This document shows, one piece after another, positions 41,810-48,023 of a stretch of DNA of 48,023 nt. The notes beneath the pieces are model-generated. The model ran no database searches. It worked only from the letters and a program-made list of their open reading frames with translations, and was not told the DNA's origin. The first letter of the stretch is position 1. Each line of letters starts with the position of its first letter. Both the position numbers and the translations under genes were made by a program. Source of the DNA: Spirochaetia bacterium (lineage in GTDB: Bacteria > Spirochaetota > Leptospiria > Leptospirales > Leptonemataceae); assembly GCA_009885105.1 (NCBI GenBank), contig VFLI01000014.1, forward strand, positions 1-48,023, given 5' to 3'.

Positions 41810-42501
41810 GGTGGCCGGAATGGAATCAGGAAAAAGCTTGGGCTGCTGCTGAAGAGTTTCAGGAGACAGGGCAGCTAGTGAAAACAATTTGGGCAACAAA
41901 GGCAGACAGCATGATTTGGGCAAGCCTAGAGGGAAAATTGCGTAGCTATATCGCAAAGGAAATTACGTCAGGTAAAGAAGAAGGTACCAAAGATGCTGAA
42001 TCTGCTATAGCTCTTTATGAACTCCTACAGGATTATATTAGTCCACTGGAAGCCGGTAGGAAAGAGATCTGGTACTGGATGGCATGCGGATGTTTTCCTG
42101 ACCTCGTTGCACTTCGCCATGGGTCTGTTCGCACATACTTCGTGGGTCGCCTCTCATGGTTTTTCCGCCTCTGGTGGTCGGCGCACTTAAGTAAACAGCC
42201 CAATGATCTTGATGTATGGTGGGTGCGGCGAACGCAATTGACCGATTCAGTTCAGGGTATTATAGAACGCCCTGGCAAGGGCTATCGTGTGAATTTCATG
42301 CGGGCGCTTACACGACGGTTTGCAGAATGGCATCTAAATGATCGCTTATTTCGTCATGTTTTGAAATTGGCCGGTGCGCGGGCTTTTGTGGTCGATCCTG
42401 ATCTTCATCCAGATGGTTACGAGGCATTTATCAATGATTTATTCGAACAAATGAAGCTGTCCCCTAGTGAGAAAACCGGGGATAGCAAGAAGCAAAAATG
42501 A
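41806..42501 (+). CDS. DUF6339-like protein of the Z1 operon, 231 aa
   Basis: This all-helical soluble protein, rich in Trp and Arg (AGRKEIWYWMACGCFPDL, FFRLWWSAHLS, DVWWVRRTQ), matches my memory of DUF6339 proteins that accompany Z1 and GHKL genes; this assignment rests on context and pattern. No catalytic motif is visible. It overlaps both neighbours by 4 nt. A helical adaptor linking the ATPases with the nuclease subunit is a reasonable guess, without direct evidence. Confidence 0.65.
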   Translation: MRWPEWNQEKAWAAAEEFQETGQLVKTIWATKADSMIWASLEGKLRSYIAKEITSGKEEGTKDAESAIALYELLQDYISPLEAGRKEIWYWMACGCFPDLVALRHGSVRTYFVGRLSWFFRLWWSAHLSKQPNDLDVWWVRRTQLTDSVQGIIERPGKGYRVNFMRALTRRFAEWHLNDRLFRHVLKLAGARAFVVDPDLHPDGYEAFINDLFEQMKLSPSEKTGDSKKQK

Positions 42502-43439
42502 ACATCAGAAATCAACTATTAAAAGTTTGGAATAATAAAGAAACAGGATCATATAGAGACATTGCTTATTATTTTTCTGATGCGGATGCATGGGCCTTTC
42601 CCCGTTTGGAAGGTGCAATGGCGGCTGGTTTTGCAGTCGGGGAGAGAAATCCTCCTATAGCCCCAGTACGGTTTCACGGGATTGAGATGATCCATCAACT
42701 GATACGTGTGGAAACTGCCAGTGAACCAGATTGGTTCTTAGTTATCAAGCTTGACTCCAAGCTGAGCGTACTCCGGGACACATTTGCCCTGCTTGCAAGT
42801 GAGTTTATTTCTCGCGAACAGCGTGAAGCCTTAGTTGCAGATCCGGAAAAATGGCTAAAAACTTGGAAGCTGTTGCTTGGGAATGCATATCACGAACCAA
42901 CAGTATACCCAGTTCTCGGTGAGTTGGTTATTTATCAGGCTGTTGAAAAACAAATAAAACAAGCTGAATGGCTCGGGCCTTTTGGCGGCACCTGTGACAT
43001 ACGTTGGAGTGGATTTGGTATTGAAGTGAAAAGCACAGTAAGTCGTTACGATAGCACGATAACCGTGCATGGGGAATTCCAATTGAAGTTGGAGGAAGGC
43101 GAAGAGGTTTTTGTCGCTCATGTCAGGTTTGAACCTTCACCCACAGATGGTCTGTCAATCGACACGCTGGTCTCTGGATTTTCTGAAGATAAGCATGCTT
43201 ATTTGGAGGATCGTTTAGATGCGGCAGGCCTTCCTGCAGGTTCGTATGATCGGAAGCGTGCATTTCGACTCTTGGATGTTTCCATACTCCCGGTTGACGC
43301 GGATTTCCCTCGTATTGAACCTCAATCCTTCCGTAATGGAAAATTGCCTGATGGGGTAAACCAAGTATCCTACCAAGTGGACCTATCGAACCTGAAGACA
43401 ATAGATTATGATACCTTTATTTCCTCTCTTCGGAAATAA
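42498..43439 (+). CDS. DUF4420-type PD-(D/E)XK endonuclease of the Z1 operon, 313 aa
   Basis: This is a putative restriction endonuclease. The PD-(D/E)XK core is visible as VLGELVIYQ (helix with Glu), then TCDIRWSGFGIEVKST (Asp, eight residues, E-V-K; about 164-179). It belongs to the DUF4420 group often annotated as PD-(D/E)XK motif protein in Z1 loci. It probably cuts unmodified DNA under control of the Z1 and GHKL ATPases. It is last in the operon; a gap of 58 bp separates its stop from the start of the disrupted secreted-protein gene. Confidence 0.85.
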   Translation: MNIRNQLLKVWNNKETGSYRDIAYYFSDADAWAFPRLEGAMAAGFAVGERNPPIAPVRFHGIEMIHQLIRVETASEPDWFLVIKLDSKLSVLRDTFALLASEFISREQREALVADPEKWLKTWKLLLGNAYHEPTVYPVLGELVIYQAVEKQIKQAEWLGPFGGTCDIRWSGFGIEVKSTVSRYDSTITVHGEFQLKLEEGEEVFVAHVRFEPSPTDGLSIDTLVSGFSEDKHAYLEDRLDAAGLPAGSYDRKRAFRLLDVSILPVDADFPRIEPQSFRNGKLPDGVNQVSYQVDLSNLKTIDYDTFISSLRK

Positions 43440-43501
43440 TCTTTCCAAACTTTGCACTCAACCGCGCCCCCCCGAATAAATTCACACAAGGTCTCCTATG
43501 A

Positions 43502-43510
43502 AAAAATCTC
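43502..43510. repeat. Left target-site duplication of the IS
   Basis: AAAAATCTC, identical to 44883-44891 on the other side of the element; 9 bp is within the 8-9 bp usual for IS256-family insertions. Confidence 0.8.
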
Positions 43511-44882
43511 GAGATACGGCCAAAAGTTGTGTATAGCCTTCAAATTTAGAGGATGACAAAAAAAAGCGGCAAATGCCAGATTATTTTTACCACAAAATAA
43601 TTAAGGAGGCACCGCCGCATGGAAAAGATAACAGGAATCGAGGATAGAAGTCAACTAAAATCTGCATTATGGGAACTTGCCCGAGAAGGAGCAAGATCTA
43701 TGATTCAGGTCGCACTGCTTCAGGAACAACAGGAATTTCTTGAGCAATACGGGCATAATTTAACAGAAACGGGCCAGAAACAATTTGTAAAAAATGGTTT
43801 TCTTCCGGAAAGAAATATAATGATGCCGGCCGGAAATATTCCGGTAAATGCTCCCCGAATACGGGATCAAAGTAACCAGAAAAGTGATATTCAATTCTCA
43901 AGTAAAATATTGCCCAAATATCTTCGCAAGACGAGAGAACTGGATGATCTCATCCCTTTCTTGTATTTGAAAGGAATTTCAACAAATGATTTTTCCGAAG
44001 TTCTGACTGCGATGCTCGGCAGCGATGTATCTGTTTCTCCAGCCTCTGTCGTTCGCCTCAAGAAGGTCTGGTCCGACGAATTTGAAGAATGGAACAGTCG
44101 CAGCCTGAAAAATAAAAAATATGTCTATTGGTGGGCCGATGGAGTTTATTTTAATTCCCGTATGGATGGCGAAAGGAACTGTATTCTGGTGATAATAGGG
44201 GCCACAGAGGCCGGAAATAAGGAAATTCTGGCCATACAGACAGGCTACCGCGAAAGCGAAATTTCCTGGAGAGAACTTCTCATGGGCTTAAAAAAAAGAG
44301 GTTTATCGCAGGGCCCAAAACTTGCCACTGGCGATGGCGCTCTTGGATTCTGGAAAGCGCTGCGACAGGAATTTTCTGAAACAATAGAACAGCGTTGTTG
44401 GGTGCATAAGACTGCGAATATTCTCGATAAATTTCCTCAGTCGCTTCAGGCGTCAGCTAAAAATAAAATTCATGAAATATACATGTCAGACACGAAAGAA
44501 AATGCGTTAAAATCTTTTGATGATTTCGTATCGCTCTATGAGGCGAAATATCCCAAGGCCGTTGAATGTTTATTGAAAAATAAAAATGAAACACTTGCGT
44601 TCTATGATTTTCCGGCTGACCACTGGCAGCACATTCGCTCATCAAATCCGATCGAGTCAACCTTCGCGACCGTCCGGCTGAGAACAAACAAAACCAAAGG
44701 ATCAGGGACAGCGAATGAAACAGTAACGATGGTATTTAAGATGATTCAGTCCGCTGAAAAGCGATGGAGAAAATTACGAGGATTCAAACAAATTCTGCTT
44801 GTAATGGAAGGAAGAAAATTTATTAATGGAGTTCTGGATATCGCCGCTTAATTTTGTCATACACAACATTTTAATGTAACTC
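43511..44882 (+). mobile_element. Complete IS256-family insertion sequence, 1372 bp
   Basis: The left end reads GAGATACGGCCAAAAGTTGT then GTAT. The right end, reverse-complemented, reads GAGTTACATTAAAATGTTGT then GTAT. Eighteen of the first 24 positions match, giving imperfect terminal inverted repeats. A 9-bp direct duplication (AAAAATCTC) flanks the ends exactly, and removing the element restores a signal-peptide gene. Length, Mutator-type transposase and duplication length all fit IS256. A 51-bp fragment of a related copy is at 17.2 kb. Confidence 0.85.
43619..44851 (+). CDS. IS256/Mutator-family transposase, 410 aa
   Basis: This is a DDE transposase of the IS256 (Mutator) family. The catalytic triad is visible: Asp in WWADGVYF (about residue 175), Asp in ATGDGALGFW (about 239) and Glu in SSNPIESTFATVRLRT (about 346). 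The family's C/D-x2-H motif is present as RCWVHK. Full length and no internal stops suggest it is active. The SD is AAGGAGG 11 nt before the ATG. It occupies nearly the whole element. Confidence 0.93.
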   Translation: MEKITGIEDRSQLKSALWELAREGARSMIQVALLQEQQEFLEQYGHNLTETGQKQFVKNGFLPERNIMMPAGNIPVNAPRIRDQSNQKSDIQFSSKILPKYLRKTRELDDLIPFLYLKGISTNDFSEVLTAMLGSDVSVSPASVVRLKKVWSDEFEEWNSRSLKNKKYVYWWADGVYFNSRMDGERNCILVIIGATEAGNKEILAIQTGYRESEISWRELLMGLKKRGLSQGPKLATGDGALGFWKALRQEFSETIEQRCWVHKTANILDKFPQSLQASAKNKIHEIYMSDTKENALKSFDDFVSLYEAKYPKAVECLLKNKNETLAFYDFPADHWQHIRSSNPIESTFATVRLRTNKTKGSGTANETVTMVFKMIQSAEKRWRKLRGFKQILLVMEGRKFINGVLDIAA

Positions 44883-44891
44883 AAAAATCTC
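44883..44891. repeat. Right target-site duplication of the IS
   Basis: AAAAATCTC, the second copy of the 9-bp duplication; it is followed directly by the continuation of the interrupted gene. Confidence 0.8.
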
Positions 44892-45392
44892 TCCTGATTC
44901 TCACTTTCGCCCTGATCGCCGCAGGCATAATTCGCGCACAGACAGGATCTCCCGCGCCCGGCGAAAATCCTGTGCCGGAAACAAAGCCGGCCGCGACTCC
45001 GGAAGAAACTGCATACATAGAGGATTCCTCGTTGCTGATGGGAATTCTCGGGAACATCCGGGATTTCAGACAGGTATCCGGCGACACCAGCGTCCAGAAA
45101 CAGGCGAAGGAGCGGAAACTTCAGGAGGCTCTGCTTCGGATCAATGCTTCCTGGAAAGGAAAGCCGCTGAGCATCCGCGCTGCGAAATTGAAAGATGTCA
45201 ATCCGGGAAGGGAGCTTTCGCCGCACGGCCTGGAACAGGGAAGGGCCCTGATTTCAAAACTGCGTCAGGATCCGGCCTCGCCCCGCAGAGCGGACGCGTC
45301 AGGGCTGTGATTTACAAAGGCGGTCTTTTTGAATCGTTGAAAATCGTGCTGGAGTAGCTGGAGAATATTCTGTTCTTCCGGATTCGCCTTGA

Positions 45393-45695
45393 TCAGTCCT
45401 CCGGCTGAAGCGCAGATTTCAAATCTCGTCGCCCGTGAATTATTCCGATGATCTGTACCGTATTTGGCATCAATTCGTAAACCATTCTGTAGGAGCCTAT
45501 TATCAATTCTCGCAAATTCTCAATCTCGTATTCAGGTACAATACGTCCTATTCTCGGAAACTTTTGAAACCTTCTCGGAGCAAGCATGAGTTCTTCCAGC
45601 AATTCAGCCGCATAGTTTTGGGAGTCTCTGGATATATATTCGTAAATCTCGGCAAGGTCCGCTACTGCTGTCGGCGACCAGATGATTCTATCCAT
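45393..45695 (-). CDS. parE: ParE/RelE superfamily toxin, 100 aa
   Basis: This is a ParE-type toxin. The opening IIWSPTAVADLAEIYEYISR, the middle FPRIGRIVPEYEIENLRELI, GSYRMVYEL and the end IIGIIHGRRDL are all diagnostic. ParE members inhibit DNA gyrase, while RelE members cleave mRNA; the ISRDS/helical N-terminus and HGRRDL end favour ParE. Its start overlaps the antitoxin gene by 34 bp, an unusually long overlap but one that keeps both frames coherent. It is convergent with the IS-disrupted gene. Confidence 0.87.
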   Translation of the reverse strand: MDRIIWSPTAVADLAEIYEYISRDSQNYAAELLEELMLAPRRFQKFPRIGRIVPEYEIENLRELIIGSYRMVYELMPNTVQIIGIIHGRRDLKSALQPED

Positions 45696-45892
45696 TTTCT
45701 CGCCAATGATTCAACTTCTTCTTGCGTATGCCCTTTGCCTTCTCTAAGCTCATTACGTCCTCTTTCAATCTTCGCAAGGACATACAAATGGTACTGGATG
45801 TCTTCCAAAGAAACGTTTTCCGGAAGCCCTTCAATGAGCCTCATGGCTTCTTGCTTTGTTGTCACATATCCGTTAGATATTGGAATCCGCAT
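45662..45892 (-). CDS. Antitoxin-like protein upstream of ParE, 76 aa
   Basis: This small, helical, Glu/Arg-rich protein reads RIPISNGYVTTKQEAMRLIE, then YHLYVLAKIERGRNELREGK, and ends in RKWIESSGRRQQ. The middle part (LAKIERGRNELREGKGHT) is the pattern seen in short ParD-like partners of ParE, which supports an antitoxin role. ATG 45892 is chosen; the frame is open to a TTG at 45919. No strong SD is visible, with GACGAG directly before the ATG. Confidence 0.7.
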   Translation of the reverse strand: MRIPISNGYVTTKQEAMRLIEGLPENVSLEDIQYHLYVLAKIERGRNELREGKGHTQEEVESLARKWIESSGRRQQ

Positions 45893-46002
45893 CTCGTCAA
45901 TATTTTTTCGGGGGAACAAAATCGTTCTTGCCGCGCCACTTTCGCCCTGAACCGCATACTACCGGTTATTCTTCTTTACGCCTCAGACGATGCTTCCCCT
46001 GT

Positions 46003-46057
46003 AAAACTATCACCTAACTGATAGTTTTACTTGACTTTCTATCAGTTGGATATGAAT
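46003..46057 (+). promoter_or_regulatory. Promoter region with three operator half-sites before the DUF4143 gene
   Basis: AAAACTATCA (46003-46012) and TGATAGTTTT (46019-46028) form a perfect 10-bp inverted repeat. A third half-site, CTATCAGTT (46039-46047), is inverted relative to AACTGATAG (46016-46024). TTGACT (46031-46036) lies between them and TATGAA (46051-46056) is a weak -10 with short spacing. The ATG at 46065 has no SD. The repressor is not identified. Confidence 0.45.
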
Positions 46058-46064
46058 TAGTCGG

Positions 46065-47237
46065 ATGGATAGATATTATCTGGCGCAGGCGATACAGGAA
46101 GACGCCGTAAGAAGCGGCAAGATGGCTTTTGTCAGCGGACCCAGGCAGGTCGGCAAGACAACGATGGTAAAATCCATCATCGAATCGCCTCTGAATTATT
46201 TCACCTGGGACGATGATGATTTTCGAAAGGCCTGGGTAAAATCGCCCGCCCATGCTGTCAGCGGCCGCGGCAAGGGACCGGTCGTGCTTGATGAAATTCA
46301 CAAAGATCGATTCTGGAAAAGATCCGTAAAAGGTCTGTACGACACAAAATATATTCCGTTTATCGTCACCGGCAGCGCAAGACTCGATATTTATCGCAAA
46401 GGAGCGGACAGCCTGACAGGGCGTTATTTTCCTTACAATCTGTTTCCGTTTTCCGTGGCCGAGACGGATGCGCCGTGCGCCCCCGATCAAATATTGAAAC
46501 ATGAAACTCCCAGATATCGCTGGGCCGATCTTCTGCGGCTCGGCGCTTTTCCGGAGCCGCTTTTCGGAGGCAGTGAGGCGAAAGCAAACAGATGGAGTCG
46601 TTTGAGGATGGATCGTCTTGTGCTGGAGGACAGCCGTGATCTCATGAATATTTCCGATAACAATCGTTTTCGCATCATGCTCGATCTCATGTCGGACAGA
46701 GTCGGAAGCCTGTTTTCTTACAATTCTCTGCGCGAAGACGTGGGGATGGCATACGCGACGATTCGATCCTGGGCGCAGACGGCCGTCTCTCTATACTACG
46801 GTTTTTTAATCAAACCCTGGTCGAAATCCGTCAAGCGGTCGCTGACATCGGAGCCAAAATTCTACCTGTTCGACATACTGCGGATACCCGCGGGCGAGCA
46901 GGGTAAAAGACGCGAAAATCTGGCAGCCCTGCATCTGGCCAAAGCGTGCCGTTACTGGACCGACACCGCTCAGGGCGTCTTCGACTTATTCTTTTTGCGC
47001 GATAAGGAAAAGCGCGAAGTCGATTTTCTGATTGTGCGCGATAAAAAACCCTGGATGATGGTTGAAGTAAAATCCGGCGTCAAAGAAATCTCGCCGTCGC
47101 TTTCGTATTTCCACGGGATGTTGCAGCCGCAGATGACTTTTCAAATTGTGGATTCGCCGCCGGCATACAGGCGATTCCACGCCGACAGCGGGATTACAGT
47201 AATCGGCGCGGAACGATTTTTCGCGGGCCTGCTTTGA
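46065..47237 (+). CDS. AAA_14/DUF4143 ATPase, 390 aa
   Basis: This is the second member of the AAA_14 plus DUF4143 family in the window. Walker A is VSGPRQVGKTTMVK (about residues 23-36), Walker B is GPVVLDEIHKD, then IVTGSARLDIYRKGADSLTG. The C-terminal DUF4143 domain has the strand pair KREVDFLIVRD and WMMVEVKSG, a PD-(D/E)XK-like arrangement. It differs substantially from the copy at 24.1 kb, so it is not a recent duplicate. The cellular role is unknown. It stands alone between a TA pair and a lipoprotein gene and is preceded by a palindromic operator. Confidence 0.85.
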   Translation: MDRYYLAQAIQEDAVRSGKMAFVSGPRQVGKTTMVKSIIESPLNYFTWDDDDFRKAWVKSPAHAVSGRGKGPVVLDEIHKDRFWKRSVKGLYDTKYIPFIVTGSARLDIYRKGADSLTGRYFPYNLFPFSVAETDAPCAPDQILKHETPRYRWADLLRLGAFPEPLFGGSEAKANRWSRLRMDRLVLEDSRDLMNISDNNRFRIMLDLMSDRVGSLFSYNSLREDVGMAYATIRSWAQTAVSLYYGFLIKPWSKSVKRSLTSEPKFYLFDILRIPAGEQGKRRENLAALHLAKACRYWTDTAQGVFDLFFLRDKEKREVDFLIVRDKKPWMMVEVKSGVKEISPSLSYFHGMLQPQMTFQIVDSPPAYRRFHADSGITVIGAERFFAGLL

Positions 47238-47346
47238 GGAAATAAATCGCATGATATTTTTCAGCCAAACCCGCCCAAAATGTCACACCCATGTGATACT
47301 ATGCCAGTATAGGCCCCCGGCATGCGCTGCCAGAAACAGGGCAGAT

Positions 47347-47838
47347 CTATTTTCGTATCGTGATATCCGTCGCCAGGTCTGGCAGGCCGAACTCCAGCAG
47401 ATAGTATCCCGCGGGAAGTCCTGTGTAGTCGCAGGTAACGGCTGTGGCGCTTCCCGCGCATGACGACACCTGATCGGGCGGAGCGACGAGAGCGATCGAA
47501 CAATCTTTCCCTGTCCGTGCGATCGTAAAAATGGCTCTGATATCCGTTGTGCCGGAAGTCAGAAACACTTTCGTTGTCGCCGGCGAAACAGCGGTGTAAG
47601 CCACAAACTGCTCGCCTGCGCCGGCGCTGGTAAGCGGATTGTCCAGAAAATTCAGGTCGGACGGCGAATCTTTCAGGTTGGAGAGAAAATTTACATTCGT
47701 GCAGGGATTGTTGTTCTGCGCAACTGCCAGAATACTGGCGGCGCTGATGGGTTTGCCGTCACTGCTGCACTGCGACGCCAGCGCCAGAAAAATCGTCGAC
47801 ACAAGAGCAATGTTCAGTTTCGAGAAAGTATTCACCAT
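47347..47838 (-). CDS. Putative lipoprotein, 163 aa
   Basis: This exported protein has an N-terminal signal sequence (LNIALVSTIFLALASQC) whose LASQC is compatible with a relaxed lipobox; the next residues SSDGKP would begin the mature lipoprotein. The rest is beta-rich with paired cysteines (SSCAGSATAVTCDY) and ends TDITIRK. The domain GEQFVAYTAV...TKVFLTSGTTDIRAIFTI resembles pre-peptidase C-terminal or related beta-sandwich modules, a weak match. A leucine- and alanine-rich lipobox with Gln before Cys is more usual in spirochaetes than in enterobacteria. Confidence 0.65.
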   Translation of the reverse strand: MVNTFSKLNIALVSTIFLALASQCSSDGKPISAASILAVAQNNNPCTNVNFLSNLKDSPSDLNFLDNPLTSAGAGEQFVAYTAVSPATTKVFLTSGTTDIRAIFTIARTGKDCSIALVAPPDQVSSCAGSATAVTCDYTGLPAGYYLLEFGLPDLATDITIRK

Positions 47839-47934
47839 TATCTGTATATTATCGAATTCAGGAAGCTGAATAGAGAGCGGACAAACAGCGATTTTTATTT
47901 TCTCTGGACTCAGCGACAGCTTGCTCAGGACGGA

Positions 47935-48023
<89 letters not shown>

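Larger units (their letters stand above)
43498..45357 (+). pseudogene. Secreted-protein gene disrupted by an IS256-family element and a frameshift
   Basis: Removing the IS and one target copy (43511-44891) joins ATG AAA AAA TCT C (43498-43510) to TC CTG ATT CTC ACT (from 44892). The restored start reads MKKSLLILTFALIAAG then IIRAQTGSPAPGENP, an ideal signal peptide. The mature part includes EDSSLLMGILGNIRDFRQ and GLEQGRALISKLRQD. Near 45280-45300 the frame shifts at a C-run; the continuing frame reads SGRVRAVIYKGGLFESLKIV and stops at 45357. The rebuilt protein would be about 160 aa. The family is not recognised. Both lesions together make it a pseudogene. Confidence 0.75.

Noticed and set aside
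36079-43439. Z1 operon as part of a prophage or conjugative element
   Set aside because: No integrase, terminase, capsid, relaxase or tra genes lie on either side.
43526-44867. Shorter IS boundaries defined only by GTTGTGTAT / ATACACAAC
   Set aside because: No target duplication flanks those ends, whereas extending outward to 43511 and 44882 gives longer matching ends and an exact 9-bp duplication.

Overview
The window is about 48 kb of bacterial chromosome. Mean G+C is moderate, Shine-Dalgarno sites are ordinary for housekeeping genes, and secreted proteins and lipoproteins indicate a double-membrane cell. The relaxed lipobox (LASQC), the DUF1365/cyclopropane-synthase cluster and the density of VapBC modules would suit a spirochaete of the Leptospirales or a similar environmental diderm. 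No rRNA, tRNA or other taxonomic marker is present, so the assignment is tentative. I see no CRISPR array, prophage structural genes or tRNA.

Layout. 0-11 kb is mostly ordinary metabolism: an AAA ATPase (-), a GPH-type sugar symporter (+), a VapBC module (-), an unknown protein, and a tightly overlapping four-gene lipid-modification operon (-: FAD amine-oxidase-like protein, DUF1365, cyclopropane-fatty-acyl synthase, SDR). A second cyclopropane-synthase-like methyltransferase diverges from it, followed by a PlsC-like acyltransferase and a membrane M48 peptidase. 12-21 kb is a mosaic of small gene units: secreted hypothetical, VapBC, RelBE plus a CARDB protein, a frameshifted zincin, MNT with a collapsed HEPN, and a PAS hybrid kinase. 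These units are separated by seven degenerate copies of a dispersed repeat, and a fragment of an IS256-family transposase gene lies among them. 21-27.5 kb holds a GMC oxidoreductase, another VapBC, a decayed outer-membrane-like gene, a DUF4143 ATPase, an ankyrin-like remnant and two toxin-first TA modules.

27.5-45.4 kb looks like a defence island: an AddAB-like helicase/nuclease pair, a Fic protein, then a C5 cytosine methyltransferase, a Vsr-like nuclease and a five-gene, end-to-end overlapping operon: Z1 ATPase, GHKL (MutL/MORC-like) ATPase, an unrecognised 308-residue protein, a DUF6339-like protein and a DUF4420-type PD-(D/E)XK nuclease. This is the window's main system. It resembles the MutL/MORC-type GHKL and Z1 restriction-modification loci recognised by comparative genomics. 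The methyltransferase probably marks self DNA, and the two ATPases probably license the PD-(D/E)XK and Vsr nucleases on unmarked DNA. Just downstream, a complete IS256-family element (24-bp imperfect ends, 9-bp target duplication) has inserted after the fourth codon of a secreted-protein gene. The window closes with a ParE-type TA pair, a second DUF4143 ATPase, a lipoprotein and what looks like the 3' part of a group II intron.

A recurring regulatory theme is that several TA and defence genes lack a Shine-Dalgarno sequence and have a sigma70-like -10 box ending 6-8 nt before the start codon. This suggests leaderless mRNAs, often with a palindromic operator over the promoter.
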